Source: Congeria kusceri (taxonomy: Eukaryota; Mollusca; Bivalvia; Myida; Dreissenidae). Taken from it: 64,000 nt of DNA. The number at the start of each line of letters is the position of its first letter. Within the stretch, counting starts at the first letter, position 1. The stretch is taken from positions 60,379,137 through 60,443,136 of the forward strand of contig CM051032.1 of the NCBI GenBank assembly GCA_027627225.1. Reading direction: 5' to 3'. Of this stretch, positions 48,309-61,900 are shown in pieces. The position numbers and the translations under genes are program-made. The notes beneath the pieces are model-generated. The model searched no databases and was not told the DNA's origin. It saw only the letters and a program-made list of their open reading frames with translations.

Positions 48309-49658
48309 ACAAGGCTTCTCACAGGATGTGACATATGCCGCCGAAGCATATGCTCGTCAGAGGAAGGCAAAACAATGTCAGAGTACAATATTATGCCCTG
48401 GACAAATATCTTGAGATTTCAGCAACACAACTGTTTATTGTTGTGACACACTGCCTCATAATGATCTTCATTCCCACCAAGTTATTACATTCCTTACATG
48501 TTGGCAAAAATGAGGCTTCCTACAAAAAGTTCATTCTAATATTTGACCTTTTAAGTGTAACCTTGGACCCACAGACCTTGACCGAGGAGCATGCAAGTGG
48601 TATGCGACACATCTGGTCATGGGAAAAAATAATCTGAAGTAATATTAAAATCCTTCAAGGCTTTTGGAAGATATAGAGCAGAAAGAAAATTCCTTGACAT
48701 TTTACCTTAAATTGTGACCTTGACCGAGGACCATGGGAGTTGTACACCACACATCGCCTGGTCATGGGAAATAATAATCTGAAGTAATATTAAAATCCTT
48801 CCAGACATTTCGAAGTTATAGTGGAGAAACAGACATCCTTGACCTTTGACCTTGAATTGTGACCTTGACCTTTGACCGACGAGCATGGGAGTTGTATGCG
48901 ACACATTGTCTGGTCATAGAGAATAATAATCTAAAGTAACATTTAAATCCCTCCTGACAATTAGAAGCTATGAAGTGGAAACAAAAATTCATGCCCTTTG
49001 ACCTTGAATTTTGACCTTGACCTTTGACCGACAATCATGGGAGTTGTACGCGACACATTGTCTAATCATGGGGAATAATAATCTGAAGTTATATTAAAAT
49101 CCTTCCAGGCATTTAGAAGTTTTGGAGCGGAAACGAAAATGCATGACATTTGACCTTGAATTGTGACCTTGACCTTTGACCGACGAGCATGGGAGTTGAA
49201 CGCGACACATCGTCTGGTCATGTGGAATAATAATCTGAAGTTATATTAAAATCCATCCAGGCAGTTAGAAGTTTGGAGCGGTAACGAAAATTCATGACCT
49301 TTGACCTTGAATTGTGACCTTGAACTTTGACCGACGAGCATGGGAGTTGAACGCGACACATCGTCTGGTCATGTGGAATAATAATCTGAAGTTATATTAA
49401 AATCCATCCAGGCAGTTAGAAGTTTTGGAGCGGAAACGAAAATTCATGACCTTTGACCTTCAATTGTGACTGACCGAAGAGCATGGGCACGCGACATATC
49501 GTCTAGTCATGGGGAATAATAATCTGAAGTTATATTAAAATCCATCCAGGCATTAAACAGTTACAGAACGGAAACGAAGTCTGGACGGACGGACCCACCC
49601 ACGCACCCACCCACGGACGGACGGTGCGACTACTATATGCCCTCCTTCAGGTGCATAC
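48309..49658 (+). repeat. Inserted repeat with 152-bp tandem units
   Basis: Contains about seven units spaced about 152 bp apart (CATGGGAGTTG at 48732, 48884, 49036, 49188, 49339), with TTTGACCTTGAATTGTGACC and GGAATAATAATCTGAAGTTA. It ends with GGACGGAC/CCCACCCACG and ACTACTATATGCCCTCC. It interrupts one unit of the 400-bp repeat on either side. Confidence 0.75.
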
Positions 49659-50520
49659 AAATAGGGGTCACCGGCCTTGTTCCGGAAATATTGGGGTTTA
49701 AATACGGTACCTATCGAAGACTTTTTTCAGTTTGTGTGATGAGCAGTGTTCAATAATATAAAGCGTTCATGTTCAAACAAGGACTGAGATTTTTTAAATG
49801 CATCTTTTTTAAATGTTTCGTGTGGCAATATACAAGTGCAGATTAATGATAAATCGCGCTTTATCTATAGTTACCATTTAAAAAATGACTTAATGGACGC
49901 TTAATGAGGTTAAATATGCATGTAATATGCCTTTGAAAACATAAATAAATAATCAAATATACGAATATCTTTTGTTCCAAACGACATATTTTGTTAAAAA
50001 ATTCCATATACATGTGTCATTGTATACTGAAACTAAAACAGCGTTAAAAAATAGGGGTCACTGGCCTTTTTCCGGAAATATTATGTTTTGAATACGGTGC
50101 CTGTCGAAGCCCCTTTTTTCAGTTTGGATTTTTTAAAAATGTTTTAAGTATATAGGAAAGCTTTTTTTTCAAACAAGGTTGTGGTTCTTTCAAATGATAT
50201 CTGTTAACATGTCTTGTCTGGCAATATACAAGTGTATTTTGGTAATAAAAAACGCTTCACCTACATTTACTGTTAAAATAGCGAATTTGACTGGACATTG
50301 AAGTAGGTCAAATGGGTACTAATAAAACCTTCTGAAACGTCATTTATTATGCATCAATATATTTTGTTCCAAACGACAGATTTTCTTAGATGTTCGCACA
50401 TACATGCACCAATGTATACTGACAGTCTGACACTAAAACATTAATAAAAAGAATGGGTCACTGAACTTGTTTCGGAAATATTGGACTTTAAATAGGGTAC
50501 CTGTGTAGCCTTTTTCATGT
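49659..50520 (+). repeat. About 400-bp tandem repeat, two and a half units
   Basis: ATAGGGGTCACCGGCCTTGT ... CCGGAAATATT occurs at 49660 and 50051 and, diverged, at 50453. The repeat unit also includes TTGTTCCAAACGACA(G/T)ATTTT and the CAATATACAAGTG segment. A further piece lies at 48222-48308, before the inserted element. Confidence 0.8.
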
Positions 50521-51514
50521 TTTGTGTTTACGTAAACAACGTATCAATTGCCAAAATAGAATGTAGATATTTTTATGGATCTTTTTTTAACTAATTTGTT
50601 TGGCAATACATGGTATACGTGTGTTTTTGATTATTATAATGCTTTATGAACTTTTAACCATTGACTGGAAATTAATGCCTTATACAGATTTATATTTATT
50701 AATTGTAATTAGTGTATTGTAACCTATATACAGTAAATAATGAGGTTACGCATGCGCAAATAAAAATTCCTTCTTTGTTACATATAAAATATTCAAAGTT
50801 TGATCTCAATTTTCACCTTGACCAAGCAACTTTCCAATATATCACCATAGATTGTTGGAAAGATTCGGCCACAACCTTTTGAAAAAAATAGATGTCAAAA
50901 AATTCTATGCGTTGTAACTCAAAATATTTACCTTAAAAAAACACACCGGTTTTGACGGGCATGGAGGCTGCCATTTTGCGCGTGAATACATGGGCCAAAA
51001 GTTTTGAAGCTGGGAACCACTAGACAAAGGGTTGCACTAAAACAGCCTTTTTTTCTTATTGCTTACATATATACCTTTAAAATGATACCAAAACATATCA
51101 TTTAAACTGTATTTTACAATTTCTATGCATCCTGCACTCAACCTCAATGGTAAAAATAATGAAAACATGTAGGTTAAATTTCATTCTTGACACGCTGACA
51201 AAAAGATGTGTTAAATATCGTGTAAATAAAAAAAACACTGCAAAAAGATTTAAAACCAAAGTCGGGCAGTAGTATCCCGTTCAGCTTGGGTTATTTCACA
51301 ATCTTTAAACTGTTTGTCGCTAGTCTATTTTTGTGTAGTAAATTAAATGTTGTTATTGAACACAAGGACGATATGAAACAGTTTATATAAATTATATATT
51401 TTGTATATACATGTGTGTACTGGAATGCGGATATACACGCAGTTTATCCTTTAAAGCCGAAAACCCAGCTTTTTGTACCTCCGCACAACAAAGTTGTAAG
51501 GGTGGTATACTGGA
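50521..51514. other. Unassigned AT-rich stretch
   Basis: No gene or repeat recognised. Confidence 0.4.
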
Positions 51515-51990
51515 ATCAGCTTGTCTGTCTGTCTGCTGTCTCTGGTCTGGTCTGGTCTGGTCTGTCTGTCTGTCTGTCTGGTTTTTTGTCAGGGGCATAA
51601 CTTTGAACCCCTTTTAGATGTCAACTGGATAGGTGTTTGTTAGGCAGAGTGCAGTGCACAAGATTTATAAATACTAAGCTGCATTGTTTATGGAGTTATT
51701 CCCCGTTACTTTCCTTGTTCGGCCATTTTGTCAAAACTACTGAAGGGATTGACCTCAAACTTCATACATGGATAGATAGTTGGAGTGCAATGCACACGAA
51801 TTATAACTCTAGCTGCATTATTTGCGGAGTTATTCCCCTTTGTCAGTTTCCCAGTTAAACTAATACGCTTTACACCTCAAAACCACGTCATGGTGCGTAT
51901 CAATATCCTAGTGACAAAGCGGCACGCAGGGGTGGGGGGGGGGTATTTGCGCCCTGACAGTGGCAGTTTTATGTTACATCTGTACATGCA
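51515..51990 (+). repeat. GTCTG microsatellite and relative of the 12332 repeat
   Basis: A (GTCTG)n/(GTCT)n tract at about 51523-51582 leads into two units with AGTGCA(G/A)TGCACA and TGGAGTTATTCCCC, as in 12332-13078, ending near GGGGTGGGGGGGGGG. Confidence 0.75.
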
Positions 51991-54574
51991 TCTGGTTTAT
52001 AAACGCGGACGCACAGGTATTGCTATGTTGTTACGTCATAGCGAATGTTCAATTTTCCGTGGACTAAAATTTTAACTATAATTTCGCAATGACGGAACTA
52101 TGTGCAATGCTTTTAGCTGCTCGTATCAAGTGATTTAAGTATTGCGAGCTTGCATAATAATCCAGACCGGAAATGGATACCGGAGCGTTCCTATTAAAGT
52201 ACTAGTATATTGTACATCAAAGTGCGACGGGTCCTTCGACAGGCAACGTGGAGACGATACCGTGTTAGTGATTGTGTCAGAATATAGCTTGAGGCTATTT
52301 ATCCGCAAATTATTTATTCAGAAGCACGTTTACACGCACCCGTATCCATGTATGTAGTATTGTCTTTCTTTTTGATTCTGGCTTACAAAATGTCAAAATA
52401 AGACCAGCATTCTCATTTTTAATGGAGACGCGGCCTTATTCAGTTGTTTCTGCTGAAGAGTTTGAGACGGTGTTCCTTTTTCGTGCTAATATTTTCTAAT
52501 TTTACTAGCACAATTGCAGCACTTGGCAATAAGCAAATGTTCGCTCATTCTGCAAGGTTTGTTTTAAACGAGTCAAACCTGTTGAAGTAGAAAGCGCATA
52601 CCTCTGACAAGGCAGCAAAATTGCCCTATCACCCAACAGTAAAGGTTACTCTACAAAGTTTCTGGATCCAGAGGGTGGCCGCATCACCACCAACATCTGA
52701 TCATGTGCTCATCCGGAAATATTTAAATGCGGGCCAGTGTGCCCAATACGACAGCAGGCTAAACGGGCTGAACGCAGTTTGTCTAGCCTCCGATTTTTTG
52801 TAAATGTCCAGTTTTGTGTTTTGTGGTTAGCGTAGGCATGAAAAGTGTTTAAATTAGATGCATATGTATTTTTATGATGTAACAAAGTGTTTCGCGTCCA
52901 ATTACACCAGATTTTAGTGGTGTCATCTCCATCATAGTAATAGCATTATTTCAATATATTTGTATCTTCTAAAGACATACAATATTCATAACTTATGTCT
53001 TCTTTTATATATTAAATGTAATCAACTTGTACCTATTATTTTGTTTAATATAAATAATGCAGAACTGCGCAAAGATTCAATTAATCCAGTTTGGCCAGCA
53101 TTATAGCGACATATATAGCAGTTAAGTGCTCGGTCTACAGCTCCAACCTTCCTGGACAGTTCCGTGCACATCCGTTCATATTGTTGCGAGTTATTTCCCT
53201 TAGAGACCGGAATGAAAGTAAGTTAGACATGGAAATTGCAAACAGACAGACAAAACAACGCTGATGAAACATAACGTCTTTGGCAGAGGTAATACAGCAT
53301 TGCAACTCGAGATTAGTTACCTGAAGTAAGGAATTGATGTCGTTTGTAAACTACGACGCGAAAACTGTGATCATCGCATTTGTTAAATAGATGAAGAGCT
53401 AGTTTTACAATGCCAGTTTTATAGGAGGCCTGTGTATTTTTGTGGAGAGGAAATTTGAGTCAGTACTTTGAAACCACTAAAGAATGCATTCGTTGCACTA
53501 AAAACAAAAATGCAACATTATGGCACTTCACAGCTACTAACATGTTTTCTAACGTTATCTACTGTTGTCTAACGTTATCTACTGTTGTCTACGTATCCGA
53601 ACAACCATGAAAATATTAAACACAGCGATTTTTCTACCACGGTGTGTGTGCTTCGTACTCATATATTGTTACGAGGTTAGTAGTCTCCATACCGGACAGG
53701 TGGGCTTCATCCACACCATAAGACCACATCAAACTTATAAAGAAATCAGTAACACATGAAATAATTGGAAAATGTTACTATAATTTCATCTGATGTATGT
53801 ACTTCATAATTCCTCCTTTGTTTATGTATATTTGAAATAATAATATATGTTTATTCGGAAGAGTGAGGGGACACACCCGCGGTCCTCGCATAACGAAACT
53901 TCAGCGAGAAGAACCGCACAAACTCCGAGCACTGCGTTTAGTCCAGTAACACATAACGTTACAACAAAGCCATTATCTAAACTGTTGGCCGGCCTCTGTA
54001 CATGTATTCATAATTGCCGAGTTATTTGCCGAGTGAGCCTGGCAAATTAAACTTCGATATGACAGTGTAACGAAGGAAATTAGGTATCAGTATGCATCCA
54101 GTTTTTGTAAAGCTTCTGATATAAGTGATGTTCGCAAACTGTAAAGCTTCATACGAGAATATATTTTCATTCTAATATGCAGGTCTGGATTCAATGAAAA
54201 TCAATATCGCATGTGACTAGAATACGAGTATAGTACGTTGATGTACATTGTATGCAAACCACAAAGCTTATTTGTTATCCTAATATGTCATTTAGTCTCG
54301 TTTCAATTGAATATCGATATATCGCATGTGACAATTGTTCATATAACATTTTATTGTGTTTTTTTTTACTTTGTAGTGTCCATGTTTTGTTAAGCAGAGA
54401 ATGTACAGTGATAAAAGAAGTATAACATGTACTACATGTATATTGTTCTGGTAAAATAGAAGATAATCATTCGGTAGCAAAACTATAAACACCCAATGTT
54501 ATCGATCCAGACAGCGTACTGTGACGGTCTTATGCAGTCGACAGGGAATGGGGCATTGACTATTGCTGTATCTA
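51991..54574. other. Unassigned stretch
   Basis: Several frames of 60-70 codons occur (for example 52142-52357, 52621-52803, 53847-54050), none with a recognisable domain or flanking splice consensus I trust. A 20-bp tandem duplication CTAACGTTATCTACTGTTGT is at about 53549-53588. Confidence 0.4.
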
Positions 54575-57153
54575 TATGGAGGCTATCTTGTGCCAAAAAT
54601 GTACAAATGTTTTTTGTACAAAATTTTTGTACAAATCGACAAATTACAAATGTAAAGCGGTTAAAAATTAACTAACATTTTGCAGTTTTCAAGATTACAC
54701 GTGCAATTGTAGAAATACGATTTTATTTTAAGAAATATAATTCCGCTCTTTCGCTGTTAGTTAATCGCAACATGGTTTTGTGCAATTTCTAATGTTATGT
54801 TATGGAAAAGGAATCGGTAGAAAACCAAAATCCTATATAATATCCATTCTATTGAATAATTTCTCATAAAAAAGATCTAGCTTTACTTAATTCAATGTTT
54901 TGAATATGCGAAAAAGTTCATCTGACAAAGCGACAGTGGAACAACGCCAATGGAAAGTCGCCGTTTACATTTCTCGGTTTACAAAACTCGAAAGAAACAA
55001 GTATCGCATTTTGCACATGCCCATATATGGAAAATGTCAATAAGAATGTGGGAGGAGCCTATCGAACGCTCGTGCATCATCGGAAATTACCGGATTTAGT
55101 GGAAGGTCTACAGTACTGTAGACCGTTTATGTCAAATATACATTCTAGCAAAGTTACGTAAATACATCCGGACAGTATGTAAATCCGGACACCGGAAAGA
55201 AATATATGTTCGTATTATCTATGGAATTTATTAAGCCATCTATCTGTCTCGGTAATGTAAGATATATTTCAGCAGAAACCACGGCGTTGGTCAATATATA
55301 TTGCCGCCATAGAGTCTTTTGATGGTTTTTGCTGTTCAGATTTATTCTGAACGCGAATTATTTCAGCTACCACGGCGTATACATATTGACAATTGTTAAA
55401 AAAGCTGATATTTGATTCCACAAATGCCTGTGTCGGCTGTGAGTGTGAGCAAAGCTGTTCTGAGAGTTTCTGTCATACAGAAGACATTAACTACAGTACT
55501 TTAATCTGTCACATAACCTAATTGTGACATATTTTAGTTTATCAGTTAAAAAAATTCTTGTGTGTATATTTTATATCAAAAGTAATTGGTAATGTATGTT
55601 CATGGCAAATGTATTAATTATATTAAGCTTTAAGAAAAGACATGTGTAAAAATTATAAAAGCGACCATTTCCATTGTCATTATGTTCACTCACAAAAAGC
55701 AGTAGGCCTACTTATATCTTTGTGCTAGTTACTAGTATATGGTAATGTTTTGATTCACAACTGGGTATGTCCTGAAAAAAAAAAAAAACAACAACATACA
55801 CTTGTACATGTGCAATAATTATGCAAGGTTCTTAAAAATGACATTTAATTTTTATTATAATGAACTTAATATAATAACATGTTCTGAATTTCATTATTTC
55901 TATGTAAATATTAACCTATTTCTGTACAGCCTTGTTCTTTTGGGTTATATAAGGCATGCAACCAAAGGCTTTATTTTAAGTCCCTCTCAGAAAATGTGGA
56001 GGGTCTTGAATCGTTTGTCAATATAATTTGACCAGTTGAAATCTTTGTTTGATAGAGAATGCCAATTTATTGTTTTTATTTTAACAAGAAGAAATTACTG
56101 AGTGATACCTTTGTATTATTTTTCAAAATACAATTGCATTAGAGAAACATCATATTTATGTTCTTAAAGGCTTTAAAATAGGGCACTTTAGGATACTTTT
56201 TTTCTTAATTTAAAATATATTTCCAATTTCATGAAAAAAATAGAAACAGTCGTTGAGACAAATACTTATTTCTGTGGAACTTTTTTGTTAAAGTTTATGC
56301 ATTGGATCAAAAGCGATGAGAGGAGTTATTGGCACTGTGATATTTACCAAAATCAAGTAACAGATTTGCTTCTAGCGCATGTTGGGCCCTACACAGAAAT
56401 TGAGTTAAGCACATATACAATGTACATTAACAGTAGCTCTAAATATGTGTTTAGTGACTCATTCATTAGATTAATTACTCTAAGCCAGTGTTTCAGAGCT
56501 GTGCATTAGCTTGACTACCAACTTGTCCAGTCAGGCAAGTACTTTGAAAATTAACTTGCGCGATTTGTAGACGGAGCTCTTGATTGTACTGGTAAACCAT
56601 TTCATGGCCAAACTTCATCGATTACATTAATTTGCATACGGTGAATCCCGAACAACACCGGAGAAAATTGGGGGCGGGGAGAATACTTCGGAAAACTCCG
56701 TAAGCATTTCCTTATATGGAAGTCAGTGAAATTGCAACTTGCGATTTGTCATTTCCGAATCGCGATTTGTCATTACCGAATCGCAATCGGTGAAGTGTGA
56801 AAGGAAGTTGGTCAGATGCCAAAACTTAATCGTTATTTTACATTTTCATAAGTACGTTGAGAAGAGAAATAGAAGTGCAGGGTAATAATGCGAGTGGTCA
56901 AAATAAAGAACTGTATACTGATTTTAATGTTTCCAAATGTAAAGGACTGCTGTCTTATTAATTTTTATGTAGATATCTAGTTGATAATCAAGAATTCGAT
57001 TTGTTTTCACAATAATGTACTTTTCTTGTTTGAAAATAGAATTTAGATGATTTACTTTCTTATTTTAGAGAATAGATTTTATACATCTGAAAATTCCGCT
57101 TATATTTCTATGTTTGTACATCATTACATTTTTGGCACAAGATAGCCTCCATA
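54575..57153. mobile_element. 2.58-kb element with 29-bp perfect TIRs
   Basis: Both ends read inward as TATGGAGGCTATCTTGTGCC AAAAATGTA, identical over 29 bp. The 6-bp direct repeat TATCTA lies immediately outside (54569-54574 and 57154-57159), consistent with a target-site duplication. Inside, the longest frames are 74 and 92 residues with no transposase motif, plus a 45-codon frame at about 54905. It therefore looks non-autonomous. I cannot assign a superfamily. Confidence 0.78.
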
Positions 57154-57484
57154 TATCTACAGCTAACTTCACGTTCGCGTCCTAGATACAAGATAATACA
57201 GACGACGGCCTTGGCTTTCTATAAATATACGATATAAACATTAGGCGGTGATATAAACAGTGGTTATTCTAAATTAAATTAGTTTACTTTTAAATGTTCA
57301 CCTTCACGACTATATGAACCAACGTACATTTTTTAAAAGAAATCAAATCTACGATGTTCAGGTGAAGAATGAAAAAAAAAGTTTTCCATGTGCTGGAAAA
57401 ACTAGTTCATAACGTTTATACGTGAAGTTCTTCATCATTCGCATATATGTAACTGTCGAAGACGAGTCGAGTACAAGATATACG

Positions 57485-57660
57485 CTATATGCCATACCCC
57501 ATCACTCGGTTAGTGCCTGGTCGGTTTGAAACGCATCCCCTGCTGATTACCGATGGCTAGTTTCGACTGAACACCAGTTAGTGCACATAGCGGCTTAAGG
57601 GGGACAGGCTAGAGCCTTGGAACACCTGCCATGCGAGCGGATTCGAACTCAACCGATGTC
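57485..57660 (-). mobile_element. Possible SINE fragment, minus strand
   Basis: On the minus strand GAGTTCGAATCCGC resembles a B box, but no clear A box or tail is seen. Weak call. Confidence 0.3.
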
Positions 57661-57668
57661 TACAAACA

Positions 57669-57921
57669 GGGGTCGTATTCCAGAAACATTTTATGTAAAA
57701 TCTTATGCTTAAAATCATAATTTTTCTTAAGCATTTTATTCTATATATACATGAAATTCTGCTAATTGTTCACTAGTTATCAACTTATTATTAACTAATA
57801 TTTACTTAACGGTAATTGGAATCATTAATTTGTGAAGTTGTAAATATATTACCTTACAAAAATTGGAACTAGAGTAAAAATATTTAAAGATCAACTGAAG
57901 ATGTTTTTGGAATACGGACCC
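57669..57921. mobile_element. MITE with GGGTC-GTATTCC termini
   Basis: Left GGGGTCGTATTCCAGAAACA and right complement GGGTCCGTATTCCAAAAACA pair up; the middle is AT-rich with AAGCATTTTA-type inverted pieces. Confidence 0.65.
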
Positions 57922-57929
57922 AGGTCAAC

Positions 57930-58182
57930 GTTTTATTTAGCCCATGACGATCACTGCTAATCCCAAATCATTTTTTAGCCCATGAAGATCACTGCTAATC
58001 CCAAATCAATTTTTAGCCCATGAAGATCACTGCTAATCGCTTTATTTAGCCCATGAAGATCACTGCTAATCGCTTTATTTAGCCCATGAAGATCACTGCT
58101 AATCGCTTTATTTAGCCCATGAAGATCACTGCTAATCACTTTATTTATTTAGCCCATGAAGATCACTGCTAATCGCAAATCT
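57930..58182 (+). repeat. 33-37-bp tandem repeat, seven units
   Basis: Unit TTTAGCCCATGAAGATCACT GCTAATCGC, spaced 33-37 bp because of short indels (CCCAAATCATT, TTTATTTA). It lies just beyond the putative 3' end of the metallothionein gene. Confidence 0.92.
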
Positions 58183-58199
58183 TTTGCAAAACACCAAAA

Positions 58200-58830
58200 A
58201 GACAACAAAGAATTGTATTTTATGTGCGTTTTATTTCTTTTGTAAATGACAATATAATTATGCAAAAAAAAACATACAAATGTTTAAGTGACAAGATGTC
58301 GGTTTAAAATACAGCTTTAACTGCAAATATTGAACCAGTTAGTCACACAGCTACAGGGAAATGTTGACATTCCGCGTCTTGATAGAAAGACTCGCCTCAG
58401 GTTGTAAAATGCCACCAAGATTTGTCAACAAAATGAAATTACATGTTACATAATGCTAATATAGGGTACAAACATTAAATCGATAGGGCGAGTTTTAACA
58501 ACAGCAGATGTGAATTAATACGTTTTGTTTCCAAGTAAATATATCAACAATTCTGAAATGTAAGATATAAAAAATATAACATTGGCTATTATGTATTTGT
58601 TCAGTAATCAAAAATAATCAAGATAAATAATAAAAGGGATTGAAAATGATGTCGAGATACAATTATAATACCAAATAATTCAGGTCAATTCCATCAATAT
58701 TCCGATGAAAATTCCTAAACCACCATCGGAAATCTGAAGGTATACAGCGGCGAAGTGTGTAACGTGGAATATCAACAAATGACATCATCAACCTCGACGT
58801 GCGCCGCTGTAACTGGGTGACGTCATCCCA
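58200..58830 (-). other. Putative metallothionein 3' UTR
   Basis: No other gene. A minus-strand AATAAA (plus-strand TTTATT at 58230-58235) would give a 3' UTR of roughly 600 bases. Confidence 0.5.
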
Positions 58831-58904
58831 TCACTTGCACGAGCAGCTGCTGTCGCACGAGCACGAATCTGGTCCCGTGCATCCCGCACCACAGTCGCAA
58901 TTGT
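58831..58904 (-). CDS. Metallothionein exon 3
   Basis: Encodes NCDCGAGCTGPDSC and CSCDSSCSCK, then TGA at 58833-58831. The acceptor on the minus strand is TTATTGCAG. Confidence 0.93.
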
Positions 58905-61900
58905 CTGCAATAAATAATCAATTATCGATCACCTTCTCTTATCATTTTGTCCAACATTTTTATCTACAGTACATATATCTACTCAGCAGATGTTCCTTTC
59001 ATGACTTCAACTCCAATCCAGATATTTAAGCATATATGTCTTCGATTTGTTACAATATAATATACAATCTATAGTTCAGATTCAAAATCGATTTGAACGA
59101 GTAATAACATTTTATAACCGTCCACACAACCGCAGTACTATAGTGTCAGCAGAATTCCGAACAAGCAACAAAATGAAATCTCCACCTACCTCCACATTTG
59201 CAGTCGCCCCCCGACTTGCAGCCGCAATCGGAAGCCGGACACTTGCAGCTGGCGCCACAGTTACAGGACGAGCAGTCGCAGTTCTCACTGCAAGTGCAGT
59301 TGCCCGCTGAAAATAACAAGGTTCACATTAAAATCTACTTTTCATGATTTTTCCCCGATTTCACCTTTCGCGTTTGAATGTTTAAAATGTACTCGGTATT
59401 CTTGAATTCTAAATTTCAATCATACGATTATATACTCTAGTGAGCAGTGCTCGCGGGTAAGTAGTCCTCGCGGTTATTTGAAACTGCGCCACCTGCTTTG
59501 TTTACATCGTTCACAAGGTTCCGGTTGCTGTCAACCAGTTGTAAAATCGATTTTCAACAGAAATGAATCGTGTTCTGGTAAGTTTTTTTATTTGAATTGA
59601 TCAAAAATTGAAATTAAATAAGTTTTACACCAAAAAACACACACATATTTTATGTTCTCACTCACAAATCGACTTGTTTGTGTCCCGTCTGCTCAAACAA
59701 TGTCAGGTTAGACTCTAGTAAATTTTTGTTGGTTACATACAACTATATTCATGCCCAATTTATCAGTTGGTCAGGATGTAGTAAATTTACTTCAGTTATT
59801 GAATGCTTAGGTTAATGGGGTCTATGATTGATTTGCTTTTGTTTCTCATGTCATTTGTTTTCTTTTGCAGAAAGAAAAGCCTGTAAGGGAAAAGAAGCCG
59901 TATGATAGGGACAATTTGCAGAGGGCATTCCAGGCCACATTGACCGGAACATCTGTTTACAGGGCAGCCCGCCTATATGGGGTTCCAGAGTCGACACTGA
60001 GAGATAGGACCAGGGGCAACGTAACTCTGTACTGTACCATGGGCCCAGCAAGACTATTCAGTCCTGAAGAAGAGAAACAACTAGCACATCATATAACTCA
60101 CATGGGAAACATTGGGTATGGTTATCCAATTTCTGAAATTCTTGGTGTTGCGGCTGGGTATGCAAAATCCCTTGGAAAGACGGTAGCTAAGGATCAGCTA
60201 TCTAAGCCCTGGTTTTACTCTTTCCTCAAGAGGCATGAAGAACTCAAAGTTGTCACACCCCAGAAACTCACCTCCTCAAGGGCAAAGTCATCCTCTGAGA
60301 AGACAATATCTACATACTTCTCAGAACTTTCTGATGTTCGTCAACAAAACGATCTGCTGAAAGCCCCAGAAAGGATTTACAATATTGATGAAACAGGGTT
60401 CTCTACAGAACACACCCCTCCGAAAATTGTATGTGGCAGGGAATGTAAGCCACAGGCCATTACATCCCCGAGGACCAGGACTGTGACCATTGTTGGCGGG
60501 GCCAATGCTATCGGTAACCATATCCCACCATTCTATGTGTTTCCGGGGAAGCGATGGGTGGACCAGTTGCTGGACGGTGCACTTCCAGGGTCTGATGGAG
60601 GGATGTCAGATAGTGGTTTCGTGAACAGGGGTCTTTTTGAGACATATCTCATGGGCCACTTTGCTAAGCACGCTTGTCTAGATACAGCATCGAGAAAACC
60701 TGTTCTTGTGTTGTATGATGGACATAAAGCCCATTTGTCATTGACCCTTGCTGACTGGGCAAAAGAACACAATGTGGTTCTATTTGTTTTGCCACCCCAT
60801 ACCAGTCACCTGACGCAGCCACTTGACGTTGGAGTGTTTGGCCCTCTAAAGAAGTTATATAACAAAGAGTGCCAATCATACATTCACAGCAATCCTGGAA
60901 TATCCATCACCAGGTATGAGATTGCCAGACTCACCGCCAAACCATATACCAGGGCATTTTCAACCGAAAATATATGCTCGGCGTTCAGAAAGGCAGGAAT
61001 TTATCCTTTCAATGGTGACGTGATAAACAACATCCAGACTGCCCCAGCCACTATCTACCCAGCTAGTGATGCCAGTACAGACCAGATTGAACATACACCA
61101 GGATCTACTATGCCTATCAGCACAGAACCATCCACTGCTAATCCTCAACCTTGCAAAGGAAAGGAATACTTGAATAGCAGATTGATAAGACTGTGAAACA
61201 GAGGCCCCGTAAAAAATGCATCCCCCCACCTTCGGTCACCGGCAACTTGATTTCAGAAGTTAACATGAATACATTGAGGGATCAAGAAGAAAAGAGACAG
61301 ACACAAACTTGTCAGAAAACATCAAAATCAAGTGGAAAAACACCAAAAGTAAGGCAACAGTCCCAAACAGTCAACAGAAAATCAAACCCAAAACCATCCA
61401 CTTCTGGACTTGTAGTGACACTGCGAGATGACCAGCAACAACAGAACTCCTCAGATGAAAGCCAGAACAGCAATGACACTGAAGAGGATTTGTGTTGTGT
61501 GTGCAAGAAGAGATACCCCGAAGCTTTGAGGGGTTGTACATCCCTGGTTATTGTTAAATGGGGTCAGTGTGATCAGTGTGGACACTGGGTCCACCTGAGA
61601 TACTGCACTGCTGTATCTGTCTTGAGGAGAGACTCTCTGTTCCGGTGCACCCATTGTCCAGAGAACCAGGCTGAAGAGTGAAATGAAATGGTCTTCCCTG
61701 CTGCTCTATTAGCAAAATAAACAATTGTTTAAATAGTTCATGAGATTTATTTATTTATTTATGTTGAAAACATGTTGTTTTATTGATTATAAATGACTGA
61801 TTAAATTAATGGTGTAGTGTAACCGGATTATTGTTTACTGTGGTGTAACCCGCGAACTTGACTTACTTCCTTTAGAAGAAAATGTCTGCTTACTCATGTT

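Noticed and set aside
52142..54050. Frames of 60-73 residues as possible genes
   Set aside because: No recognisable domain, no convincing splice sites and lengths expected by chance.
60321..61654. Minus-strand frames across the transposase
   Set aside because: Shadows of the plus-strand transposase and finger frames.
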